Shown: positions 44,844 to 54,600 of the stretch, in pieces
Position numbering within the stretch: the first letter of the stretch is position 1
How the letters are laid out: every line of letters starts with the position of its first letter
Assembly (NCBI GenBank): GCA_045657945.1
Contig: JAZOUB010000041.1
Location: 49,816-113,815 of the forward strand
Source: HGM04593 sp045657945
Lineage (GTDB): Bacteria > Bacteroidota > Bacteroidia > Bacteroidales > Bacteroidaceae
Length of the DNA: 64,000 nt
Direction of reading: 5' to 3'
Notes under the pieces: generated by a model
Told to the model about the DNA's origin: nothing
What the model saw: the letters and a program-made list of their open reading frames with translations, nothing else
The model's database searches: none
Translations under genes and position numbers: made by a program

Positions 44844-45262
44844 ATAACAATTGGGGCATTGTATTGTTTCCCGTGGCTCCAGCCGGTACGGTAACAATAT
44901 GACATGAAATCCTGTTCTTGTGAAATTTCTGCAAAAATAACCCTTTTATTACAAACGACAAGGCCGATTGACGATATTTTCCCCTTTTTGGCGCTATGTG
45001 GCGTTGCACATGTTGCTGTTATTGATATTTTTTTGTATTTTCGCATGGTTTATAAGAAGCTGTTTAAAATTATATCGCCAAGTTTTTTATAGAGCAAGAA
45101 TAGAATGTTTATTTATTTTTAAAGGGCGCATAGCGGGCTATGTAACCGCAAAAAAGAAAGAAACAGGCATTATTGAACATAAAAAACGGCGAAACTATCA
45201 GCTTCTTTAAGAAAATATTTTTTAGAATTTTAAACAGCTTCTAAAACAACGTTTGACGTAAA
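44844..45262. other. Divergent intergenic region, no gene seen
   Basis: This 419-bp stretch separates the amidase (minus) and glucanotransferase (plus) genes and should hold both promoters. Its clearest feature is a pair of 17-bp inverted repeats, AGAAGCTGTTTAAAATT at 45055-45071 and its complement at 45226-45242. The space between is A/T-rich and I see no supported ORF. Confidence 0.6.
45055..45242. repeat. 17-bp inverted repeat pair enclosing 154 bp
   Basis: Perfect arms at 45055-45071 and 45226-45242. A shorter related fragment (AACAGCTTCTTATA) occurs at about 59945-59958, suggesting a dispersed intergenic element. Confidence 0.6.
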
Positions 45263-47950
45263 ATGCATTTTATAGAATTCAATATACGATACAATGTCAG
45301 CGACAGTGCTACATTGCATCTCTGTTACAATCTTGACGGTGGTAACACTGCCCCCGAAAACACTCTGTCACTGCGTGAAGTGCAGAAGGGATGGTGGCAA
45401 TGCTCTCTCGAAGTGCCCGATGGCCACAAGCATATAAACTACGGTTATGAATTGCGTCAGGGTAGCAATATCCTCTGCTCGGAGTGGGCAGGTACACCGC
45501 ATACCTTGCGTTTCAACTGCGTGAACCGCAATTACATTGTTCACGACATGTGGCTCGACTCTCCGGCCGGGTACTATACCCGCACCAATCTTTTTCGTTT
45601 CTTCGACAAGCAACAGATACAGTTGGATGAGCCCTCGGTGAACTGGTATAACCGTAGCGTGACCTTCTCGGTCTATGCCACAGGCTTGCGAAGCGGCGAG
45701 CGTCTGCACCTTGTGGGTGATGCCGATGTTTTGGGTTGTTGGGAACCTGCAAAGGCGTTGCCGATGCAGCAGCGTGTGCCCAACCGCTGGAGCGTGACCT
45801 TTGATGTGTCGTCACTCTGGAGCGGCGGCCTCTACTACAAGTTCATTGCTGTTGATGAGAATGGCGCGGTGCGCTGGGAAGATGGCGAGAACCGCCATAT
45901 CCTGTTGCCCGATTTCGAGCCATCGACCAACTATTTCTATCAGCTCGATGCCTTGACATTCGATGCCCCTTCGCTCCGCCTGGCAGGAACGGTAATTCCG
46001 CTCTTCTCATTGCGCTCGGCCCACGGTTGGGGTATCGGTGATTTCGGCGATATAAAACTGATGACCGACTGGCTTGTATCTACAGGGCAGAAGATCCTGC
46101 AGCTCCTGCCGGTGAACGATACAACCGTTCGTGGTGGCAATGAGGATTCATATCCCTATAACTGCGTCTCGGTGTTCGCCTTGAACCCCATATACGCCGA
46201 CATGTCGGAGCTTCCCGAGCTCTCAAAACCGCGCCGCAATGCCTACTACCAGAAGGAGCGTGAGGTACTCAATGCTTTGCCCGTGGTGAACTATTCAAAG
46301 GCATATCGCCTGAAAATAAACTATCTTCGCGAACTCTTTGACGAGGTAGGTGCCGATGTGCTTGCAAGCGATGGTTATGTGGCATTTGAGAAAGAGCAGG
46401 AGCGTTGGCTCAAACCATATACACTATTCCGTTTCCTCTCCTCTCGTCTGCATAGCAATATATGGGACTGGGGCGAGTATTCCCGTTACGACAGCACTAC
46501 AGCAGAGCGTGTCATTGCCGAGTACCCCGATGCCGTGCATGAGATGCGTTTTCACAGCTACGTGCAATATCTGCTGTTCACACAACTGTCTGCAGCCCAC
46601 AACTACGCCAACAGCCGTGGTGTAGCTCTCAAAGGCGACATTCCCATTGGCGTTGCTCCCAATGGAGTTGATGTGTGGTGCGACAGTGAGCAGTTCAACC
46701 TCTCCGTGTCGGCAGGTGCACCGCCCGATATGTTTGCAGCCGATGGTCAGAACTGGGGCTTCCCCACATACAACTGGCAGGTGATGGCAGGTGACGGTTA
46801 TGCCTGGTGGCGTCGCCGTCTGCAATACATGTCGTGCTTCTTCGATGCCTACCGCATAGACCACATATTGGGCTTCTTCCGCATTTGGGAAATCCCACGC
46901 ACCGCAAAGAGCGGTCTTGCAGGCAGTTTCTCGCCCAACCGTCCGCTTTCCGTCGAGGAAATTCAAATGTCGGGCTTGGCCTTTGACGAGGCACAGCACA
47001 CTGTTCCATACATTGATGATGCATTGCTCAAGAAACATTTCCCACGCAAGGTAAAGCTGGTTGTGGACTCATTCCTTGATGCAAACGGTGATGGAACATA
47101 CCGTTTCAAGCCCGAGATGGAGAATGCCAACCTGTTGGCCTACTACATATACGAGCGCACTCCAAAACTTCCACAGGCAATGAAGGATGCACTCCTTGCA
47201 ATATATGGCAAGGTGCTCTTTATGCACGACCTCAACGCCCCGCAGCTCTTTGTGCCCCGCATCCTTGGCTATGAGACCGAGGCCTATGTGCAGCTGAGCC
47301 AGAGCGACCGCGTAGCATACGACCATCTCTATGAGGACTATTTCTACAACCGCCATACAATGTTCTGGTTCCGCGAGGGAACACGTAAACTCACTCCGTT
47401 GCTCCTCTCTACGCCAATGACAGCCTGTGGCGAGGATTTGGGAATGATTCCGGCCTGTGTGCCCTGGGTTATGAAGAACCTCCAGGTTCTCTCGCTCGAG
47501 ATACAGCGAATGCCAAAGCTCTATGGCGAGACATTTGCCAACCCTGCACGTTACCCCTATCTCTCGGTTGCAACCCCCTCTACCCACGACATGAGCACGC
47601 TCCGTGGTTGGTGGCGCGAGGATGAGACCATGTCCCAGCAGTTCTATAACTGCATGCTTGGCTTCGACGGCAAGGCGCCTCTCGAAATGGATGGCCGTGT
47701 GGCTCATGCTATACTTTTGCAACATCTTGCTTCTCCGTCGGCGTTCGCGCTGTTCGCTTGGCAGGACTGGATGGCAATGGACGAGCGTCTGCGCCGCGAT
47801 AACCCCGATGACGAGCGCATCAACATACCGTCCAACCGCGACCACTGCTGGAACTATCGCATGCACATTCCGCTTGAACAGCTCATGCAAGAGCGTCTTT
47901 TCAACGACACCGTGCGCAACATGATAGCAGGTACAGGTCGTCTATGCTAA
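45263..47950 (+). CDS. malQ: 4-alpha-glucanotransferase (GH77) with two N-terminal starch-binding domains
   Basis: The 895-residue protein is of the DPE2-like type: two CBM20-type domains (about 1-115 and 125-235, the latter with LVGDADVLGCWEPAKALPM) and a GH77 barrel. Catalytic residues are visible as the nucleophile Asp in DAYRIDHILGFFRIWEIP, the acid/base Glu in ACGEDLGMIP and the third Asp in TPSTHDMSTLRGWW. The enzyme moves glucan chains between maltodextrins or onto glycogen in the cytoplasm. No signal peptide is present. The long form is usual in Bacteroidetes. It is followed 25 nt later by the transporter gene. Confidence 0.95.
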   Translation: MHFIEFNIRYNVSDSATLHLCYNLDGGNTAPENTLSLREVQKGWWQCSLEVPDGHKHINYGYELRQGSNILCSEWAGTPHTLRFNCVNRNYIVHDMWLDSPAGYYTRTNLFRFFDKQQIQLDEPSVNWYNRSVTFSVYATGLRSGERLHLVGDADVLGCWEPAKALPMQQRVPNRWSVTFDVSSLWSGGLYYKFIAVDENGAVRWEDGENRHILLPDFEPSTNYFYQLDALTFDAPSLRLAGTVIPLFSLRSAHGWGIGDFGDIKLMTDWLVSTGQKILQLLPVNDTTVRGGNEDSYPYNCVSVFALNPIYADMSELPELSKPRRNAYYQKEREVLNALPVVNYSKAYRLKINYLRELFDEVGADVLASDGYVAFEKEQERWLKPYTLFRFLSSRLHSNIWDWGEYSRYDSTTAERVIAEYPDAVHEMRFHSYVQYLLFTQLSAAHNYANSRGVALKGDIPIGVAPNGVDVWCDSEQFNLSVSAGAPPDMFAADGQNWGFPTYNWQVMAGDGYAWWRRRLQYMSCFFDAYRIDHILGFFRIWEIPRTAKSGLAGSFSPNRPLSVEEIQMSGLAFDEAQHTVPYIDDALLKKHFPRKVKLVVDSFLDANGDGTYRFKPEMENANLLAYYIYERTPKLPQAMKDALLAIYGKVLFMHDLNAPQLFVPRILGYETEAYVQLSQSDRVAYDHLYEDYFYNRHTMFWFREGTRKLTPLLLSTPMTACGEDLGMIPACVPWVMKNLQVLSLEIQRMPKLYGETFANPARYPYLSVATPSTHDMSTLRGWWREDETMSQQFYNCMLGFDGKAPLEMDGRVAHAILLQHLASPSAFALFAWQDWMAMDERLRRDNPDDERINIPSNRDHCWNYRMHIPLEQLMQERLFNDTVRNMIAGTGRLC

Positions 47951-47975
47951 TATTGATAATAAAAACAGATAAAAT

Positions 47976-48659
47976 ATGAGTACTACTTACAGTTTGTCAG
48001 CAAACACATTCCGTTCATCAATCCTTTCGGGAATCGCTGTCGGCATTGCCGGTTGGGGATATTTGGCATGTCGCAGCAAGGGACTTGAAGCTGAATATGA
48101 TGCCAAGTGGTTTGAGGTCGTTGGTGCCGTGCTTTTCTCATTCGGCCTTTTGACCGTGGTCAATTACAAGTTGAAACTTTACACAGGAACAGCCGGTTTT
48201 GTTTCCTTGCGCAAAGAGGATGGAAGTTGCCGTTTCTTTAGAGCCATTGCAGAACTCCTCTTTATCCTTTTGGGCAATATCACAGGCTGTATGCTTGTTG
48301 CGCTTTTGCTGCGCTGTTCTCCAAATGATTTAGGTCTGGAACAGGCGAAAGTCATACTTGAAGGTCGCCTTGCCCTTGGACCTTTGAAGGCCGGAGCGCT
48401 TGCAATCGGTTGCGGTTTCATCATGACAACAGTCGTAACATTCGCCCGTGAGGGAAAACCATTGGCACTGCTTTTTGGTGTACCCCTCTTCATCTACTGC
48501 GGTTTTCCACACTGTCTGGCCGATGCGTTCTACTACATGGCAGCACCACTTTCTTACACCGGCGAGCACTTATGGGAGATTGTAGCGCTTTATCCCTGTC
48601 TTGTGATAGGAAACTTTATTGGATGCAATCTTTATCGTTTCCTCGCCCCCAAGGAATGA
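47976..48659 (+). CDS. Formate/nitrite transporter family protein
   Basis: The 227-residue protein has six membrane helices and the FNT signatures: an early SILSGIAVGIAGWGYLA helix, the first broken-helix motif KLYTGTAGF and the second-half motif CGFPHCLADAFYYM, where the central His of the channel is conserved. FNT proteins form pentameric channels in the inner membrane for formate, nitrite, hydrosulfide or short-chain acids; the substrate here is not predictable. It lies 25 nt behind the glucanotransferase gene and before a bidirectional terminator. Confidence 0.88.
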   Translation: MSTTYSLSANTFRSSILSGIAVGIAGWGYLACRSKGLEAEYDAKWFEVVGAVLFSFGLLTVVNYKLKLYTGTAGFVSLRKEDGSCRFFRAIAELLFILLGNITGCMLVALLLRCSPNDLGLEQAKVILEGRLALGPLKAGALAIGCGFIMTTVVTFAREGKPLALLFGVPLFIYCGFPHCLADAFYYMAAPLSYTGEHLWEIVALYPCLVIGNFIGCNLYRFLAPKE

Positions 48660-48672
48660 TAGTTCGACCTAC

Positions 48673-48718
48673 ATAAAACAAGAACCGCTGCGAGACCTCG
48701 CAGCGGTTCTTGTTTTAT
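48673..48718. terminator. Bidirectional terminator, 22-bp stem
   Basis: ATAAAACAAGAACCGCTGCG and its complement pair perfectly around a 2-nt loop, between the convergent transporter gene (plus) and M60 gene (minus). A and T runs flank both sides. Confidence 0.85.
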
Positions 48719-48748
48719 AGCAAATTCCATTTCGGGCTCCTTGCACCA

Positions 48749-51466
48749 TTATCTTATAAAGACCTTCTTGCCATCAATGATGTAAATACCTTTGCTTGGA
48801 ATGTCAACTTTTCTTCCTGTCAAATCGTAAATGGTTCCAATTTCTCCGTTTTCAATCTCAATATCCTCAATCGCGGTGTTGTTGAGTTCCACAGCGCGGA
48901 TACCCCAAGTTGCGGCATTCGTAAGCTGATCTGAAGCGACGATAGTATAGCTGTTGACATCCATCGCCAAATACTTTCCACAGCCCTGTATGGTAAAGTA
49001 TATAGTGCCGTTGTCAAGATAGTTTGCCTTGAACACCAGCGCCTCCTCCTTGCTTTCTCCGCTGCATGATGTTCCGTTGTTGGCAATATCATTTATGTAC
49101 AAACCATTCTTGTTCTTGATGTAGTAGTGGTGTGCAACACCTGTGCTCTCGAACATCCAACGCTTGTTTGGTGATGTATTCGCCATAGTGTTCGCAATGA
49201 GGCCATACTTGTCATAACACATGCTATATGACCTCAATTCACCGTTGGCAAGTGTATAAACATCAAGTTCCTTGAGGTATGCACGTGCCGATGGGTCATT
49301 CTTTAAATCCACCATCTCCTGCTCGAGCAATGCTATCCACTCCTTGTAGCTATGCTTGCTTGTATCCTTGCTGTCGGCAGCAGCCTTGGCCTCGTTGTAC
49401 AGTGCTGTGATTTCAGTCAATGCACTCTTGTAGAAGTGACCGACCTCCTTGCCGGTTGTGGTAGTCTTGCTTGTGAGGCTCTTCACTGACGATAAAGTTG
49501 CATTTAAAGCCTCAAGCTGCATCTCCTCGTCATCGCTGTCTGCGACATTGGGCACTTCATAATCGGTACCGTCGGCCTGTGCAGCCACCACTCTCAATGG
49601 AGCATTTGCCTGTGCAACAGGCACTGTCAACTTGAACCCGTTGTTGAAGTCGAGCAACTCGCCGGTAGCTGCATTGTACAATTTGAAGCCGAGAGCACCC
49701 TTTACATCGGCAGCCTGCTTGATAGTAATGTTGTTCTGTATTCTTGCATAGTAATATCCCTGAGCCTTAACACTCTCGTCGATGTAATCGCTCCACTGTC
49801 CCGTGCTACCCATCTTGCCAATTGCAAACTCATCATTGAAGTTCAATCTATTACCGGCAACGCCATCGGTTCTTGGAGATGGTTTGATGCGGTCCTCAAT
49901 GAATAGAAGGTGACCGCCCTTCTTTGCAAAACGCTGCATACGCGCACGGCTTGCCTCGGCCTCCTCTTTGGTGAGGTTCACGATGAAATTCTCATAATCA
50001 CCCACACCCGCATCGGTCATAGGCTCAAACATACCCCAAGCCTCAAAGAACTCGCTGAGGTCCATCTGCGCAACATCGCAGCACACCTCGGCAAATCTCA
50101 GCTGGTCATCCTTGGCCTGTGTCAGCGAAGTCCAGTTGCGGTCTTTGGGTCCCTTGTCAAGTGGATTCTTGCGCAGAGCCTCGAACACTCTTGGATAGAA
50201 TGTGGTGTCCTTGCCTGCTGCATGGAAATAGAGATAGAGCTGGAAGAACATTCTCGACTTTGCGATGATGTCACTGCCGCGCAACGGGAACGGAGTCTTG
50301 TTGCTGAAATCCTCGCGGCACACGCTCACACCGTTTCCACGTGTAGTTGTCTTTCCGGTGCGGAAAATCTGTGCATTGGCAAAGAGGTTGTTGGTGGCCT
50401 CGGTACATGATACAATGTTTATTGCATTCTGGTTTACATGGCCAATCTCGTGTGCCGGTCCCCACATCTGTCCCGGATCGGCGTACACCTTTTCCCAAGG
50501 CAGGATGTCGGGCAGTGTGTAATACTCATAGTAAGTATATGTCTCTGTCGCATACATGAACATACCTTCATAGCCGTCCTTTGCCATAATCAGGTCGTTC
50601 CAACGGTCATAGTATTTGTCTGCGCCCATCAGCTCATGCTGCCACTTTACGCACTGGTCCCACCATTTGATGGCATCGGTGATTGTGTTGGGGCATGCAT
50701 TCAGCACATTCTTCAACTCCATGTGGAACATCACCCTCTCGCCAAGTACCTGAACCGAGTAGTGCTTCATCATGTTCTGTGTCATGTCGCGCCAATCCTC
50801 ATCGGTGTGGCGTGAAAGGTCGAAGTAACCGTTCACATATCCGCCCTCGATGTGGATGGGTACATTGGGGTAGTCGGCAAGCTTCTTGCTTGTAGCAGAG
50901 CTGTCTGTGTCAACATAATACTGTATGAACAACATACGGTCATCACCCTCTGTGTCGGGAATCTTCACTACGTTCAATCCGCTTTGGAGCACATTTGTCA
51001 TCAATGGACGGGGCATGTTGCCGGCCACAGGGGCAAGTTCCATCCAGATTGAGTCGGGCAACTCACTGCCCACGAAAATGAGCACATACTCATTGTCTGC
51101 ACTGATACCTGTGGGGTTCTGCAGTTCACTGTATTGTCTCACATTCATCAGGTACTTCCAGTTGTAGGAGTTACTGTAGGGCTTGGCCTCGAACACGCGG
51201 AACTCCTTCTCGCGCTTTTCCCAAGTATTGTTCTTCACCTTCAAGGCAATGTTTATAAGTTCTTCGGGCATCGCACTCATTGTGGTACGCAACTGCTCGT
51301 CGGTCATTGCAGAGTAGGGAACTGCAAGTTCTGTACAGATGTCATCGACAAAGTAGTTCTTGAACTCGGCATAATAACGCTGCGCATTGTTTGTTGTCAG
51401 CTGTGCATTTGCAGTCACAGCCACAGCAAGCAATAGTAATGTGAGAAGTAGATTTCTTAGTCTCAT
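48749..51466 (-). CDS. M60-family metalloprotease (mucinase type) with T9SS sorting domain, 905 residues
   Basis: From ATG 51466 (MRLRNLLLTLLLLAVAVTAN) a signal peptide is clear; the extra 25 codons upstream are not. The Peptidase_M60 domain (about 130-480) has the zinc site HEIGH (His339, Glu340, His343) within WGPAHEIGHVNQN and the downstream Glu in SCTEATNN. M60 enzymes cut mucins and other O-glycoproteins next to glycosylated residues. A C-terminal lectin-like domain (about 770-870) and a T9SS sorting domain (IYDLTGRKVDIPSKGIYIID) follow. It is a paralogue of the neighbouring 1310-residue protein, with shared stretches such as AQMDLSEFFEAWG. Confidence 0.93.
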   Translation of the reverse strand: MRLRNLLLTLLLLAVAVTANAQLTTNNAQRYYAEFKNYFVDDICTELAVPYSAMTDEQLRTTMSAMPEELINIALKVKNNTWEKREKEFRVFEAKPYSNSYNWKYLMNVRQYSELQNPTGISADNEYVLIFVGSELPDSIWMELAPVAGNMPRPLMTNVLQSGLNVVKIPDTEGDDRMLFIQYYVDTDSSATSKKLADYPNVPIHIEGGYVNGYFDLSRHTDEDWRDMTQNMMKHYSVQVLGERVMFHMELKNVLNACPNTITDAIKWWDQCVKWQHELMGADKYYDRWNDLIMAKDGYEGMFMYATETYTYYEYYTLPDILPWEKVYADPGQMWGPAHEIGHVNQNAINIVSCTEATNNLFANAQIFRTGKTTTRGNGVSVCREDFSNKTPFPLRGSDIIAKSRMFFQLYLYFHAAGKDTTFYPRVFEALRKNPLDKGPKDRNWTSLTQAKDDQLRFAEVCCDVAQMDLSEFFEAWGMFEPMTDAGVGDYENFIVNLTKEEAEASRARMQRFAKKGGHLLFIEDRIKPSPRTDGVAGNRLNFNDEFAIGKMGSTGQWSDYIDESVKAQGYYYARIQNNITIKQAADVKGALGFKLYNAATGELLDFNNGFKLTVPVAQANAPLRVVAAQADGTDYEVPNVADSDDEEMQLEALNATLSSVKSLTSKTTTTGKEVGHFYKSALTEITALYNEAKAAADSKDTSKHSYKEWIALLEQEMVDLKNDPSARAYLKELDVYTLANGELRSYSMCYDKYGLIANTMANTSPNKRWMFESTGVAHHYYIKNKNGLYINDIANNGTSCSGESKEEALVFKANYLDNGTIYFTIQGCGKYLAMDVNSYTIVASDQLTNAATWGIRAVELNNTAIEDIEIENGEIGTIYDLTGRKVDIPSKGIYIIDGKKVFIR

Positions 51467-51596
51467 ATTGTTAGGTTTTGTTTTTGCAGAATTTACCAAA
51501 ATAGTTATAATATTGTGCCAAAAGTAGTGCTTTTTAATCAAATAAACAATAATAGGTGTTGTGATATATTATATAAGGTAACAAATGTATAAAAAA

Positions 51597-51665
51597 GAGA
51601 TTCTTCACATTCGTTCAGGATGACAATTTGCATGTCTTGTCATTCTGAGCGAAGCGAAGAATCTC
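51597..51665. repeat. Intergenic inverted repeat (GAGATTCTTC family)
   Basis: GAGATTCTTC at the left and GAAGAATCTC at the right, with TTCAGGATGACA facing TGTCATTCTGA inside, form a long imperfect hairpin between the two M60 genes. A half copy (AACGAATGTGAAGAATCT) lies at about 59922-59940. Confidence 0.7.
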
Positions 51666-51691
51666 AATTATATTCTGCTAACGGATTGTGA

Positions 51692-54600
51692 TTACTTCAC
51701 AAGAACCTTTTTACCACCCTGGATGAAAATACCTCTTTCAGGATTTACAACTCGGCGACCGTTGAGGTCATAGATTGCACCGTTGACATTAGCCTCGGGA
51801 ATCACGTTCTCGATGTTTGTGATAATGTCGGCAACCTCCTTGTTGTTCTCAATAAGCGCAATCTGTACTCTCCAGTAAGACTTTGAAGCAGAAAGCTGTA
51901 CTGCTGTACCTCCATCGTAAATGGTCTTTTCTGCCGCTGTCATAAGCAAACCATCATTCTTTGCATCATACTCAATTGTCACAGGCAAGAAATCCTCCTC
52001 GGCCGAGGTGAAGATATAGTTCTTTGTGCCCTGGCGATATGCGAATCCCTTCTGACCTGCATTGTAGAGTTTGTACTCACCGGCCTTACCTGTTGAAACA
52101 AAGCTCCACAGAACGTCGTCGGTAACCTCGTCGCTCATCTCTACACGTCCCTTTCGGCTTGCCTGTGTTCCATTATAGATACCTGCAAACTTCTCGCTCT
52201 TGTTGCTTATGATGTAGTACCATATAACCTGCTCGCCCTTTGTCACCATTGGAGCTGTCACTATGTACTTGCCCTCAATGTCGGTCAACTGCTTGCGCAA
52301 TGTATTGGCATACTTCTGTAGCTGTGTTGCGGTAGCATTCTCCATGTTTGCCGATACCTCATAATATGTATCGAGCAAGTTGAGTGCGTATGTGTTCAGG
52401 TTGTTGTCCTTTACAATGATTCCATCATTGAAGATGTTCATTGTTTGCAGGCTGTCAAGGTTAAGTACCTCGGTAATCTTTATGTTGGCCTCGGTCATCA
52501 ATTCCTCAACAGCAGCCTTGTAGAATGCAAGTGAGTTGTCCTCTACAATATCCACGCGCCACTTTGCGCCGGTCTCGTTGAGCGGGAGAATACCGACGCT
52601 TCCGCCATCGCTCAGACCAAGAGTCTGTTCGCTGCCGTCGGCAAGGATGAAGTTTACACCACCATCATCGGTATAACCGACTGTGAACTTGAGTGCATCC
52701 TCCTGCTTCTTGGTCTCAAGGAAAGCACCGGCGGTTGTGAGGTTTGTCAGATAATAACCTGTTGATGTGCATTTGAGGAAGTACTCGCCAACCTTTCCTG
52801 CATACTCGATAGTCCAATTGATGTTGCCGCCGGTCTTGTTGGTTGTTGTTGCTGTAGGATACTCACCGACTGCATAGTAACCTCTGTAAGGATTAATCAA
52901 TCTTCTCATTGTAAATACAGCACCCTCCTTGATGGTAATGCGTGCATCCTCGTTGTTGAGAACCTTGCTGCACTCATCGTCGAGCATAATGCTCCACTCG
53001 GCAAACGAATACTTGCTTGTGTCATTAGCCTTGTAAGCGGCATTCGCCTCCTTGTATAATGCCTCAAGGTCAGCAATAGCCTCGGGATAGTAATAACCCA
53101 CAATAGTGTTTGCAGCAGCCTTTGTGGCAATAATTGCGCTTGCCGATTTCAATGAACCGTCAAGAGCCTCCTTCTGCATTGACTCGGGACCCTGTGAAGC
53201 GTGAGGTACCTCATAGTCTGTACCGTCGGCCTGTGCTGCAACAACCTTCAAAGGCGCACCACTTGCTGTTACAGGTACATTCATCTCATACTTGTTAGTG
53301 TAAGAGAGCAACTCACCTGTCTCGGCATTGTAGAGCTTGAAACCAAGCGCACCGCTTGCACCCTCAGCCTCCTTTATAACCACCTTGCCCTTTGAAACGG
53401 CATAGTAGTAGCCCTGAGCCTTCACAGTCTCATCGATGTAATCCATCCACTGGCCAAAGTTACCAACGGTACCGATAGTCTCGCCATCCCAGTCGGCATA
53501 GTTTGCACGGTAGCCTGTACCGTCGCAGAATGGGCTCTTCTTTCTTGGCGACTTGCGCACGCGGTCCTCGAGGAACATCAAGTGACCACCCTTCTTCTCA
53601 TACTTCTGCATACGGGCCTTGCTTGCCTTGGCATCCTCCTCGAGCAAGTAAACCCAGTGGTGACCATAGTCGCCCACGAACGCATTCTTCATTGGGATAA
53701 AGAATCCCCATGCCTCGAAGAACTCGCTGAGGTCCATCTGTGCAATCTCACAGCAAGCCTCGGCAAACTTCAGCTGGTCTTTCGAAGCATCTACAGAGTT
53801 TCTGTAGAAACCGTTCTCGTCAAGTTCGTCCCAAGATCCTACTCTCCAACCCGGCAGCTGGTCGTAACGCAACTTCTCGAACAGACGTGGATAGAATGTG
53901 GTATCCTTCTCTGCTGCGTGGAAGTAGAGGAACAACTGGAAGTACATACGTGTCATACTGAACAGCTTTGAACCATACATACCCTCACCGCGTACAACGT
54001 ATGGAATCTTGTTCTCGAAGTCGAGAATCTGGTTATCCATGTTGTTGCCACGGCTCACGTGTGTACCCTGGTCAAAGATGGCAAAGTTTGTGAGCGCGTT
54101 GTTGCTCACCTCGGATGTACCCACAATCTGGAACGCATACTGGTTTGTGTGACCGATCTCGTGGTTTGGACCCCAAGAGCTGCCGGCATCGGCAATAAGC
54201 AGGTCATAGTTCACGATTGTGCTCAGAGTATTGTTGTTGTAGTGTGTGCGGTAAGCACTTGCATCCATGAAGCCGTTGTCGTCACTCATGGCAAGCTGCT
54301 TGTTGTTCATCCATGGATAATACTTGTCAAGAGCCATGTAGTGGTTCTGACGGCTGTTCCAGAAATCCCAAAGGCGCATTACACCCTCAATGTTGTCGGG
54401 GCACTCCTTGAGGAACTCGTATGTGCGGAAGTTGAGCACGGTGAGGTCACCGGCAGCCTGTACGGCAGTAGGGTTCTTGAACATGTTGTCGCGCATGTAA
54501 ACCCAATCCTCGTTGGTGTGTCCGCGCTCCTTGCTCCAGAAACCGTTCACGTAACCGTTCTCGATGTGAACCTTTACGGTAGGGTAGTCGGCAAGTTTCT

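Noticed and set aside
47069..47890. Minus-strand ORF of 273 codons
   Set aside because: Antisense frame of the GH77 gene; Cys/His-rich composition typical of shadow frames.
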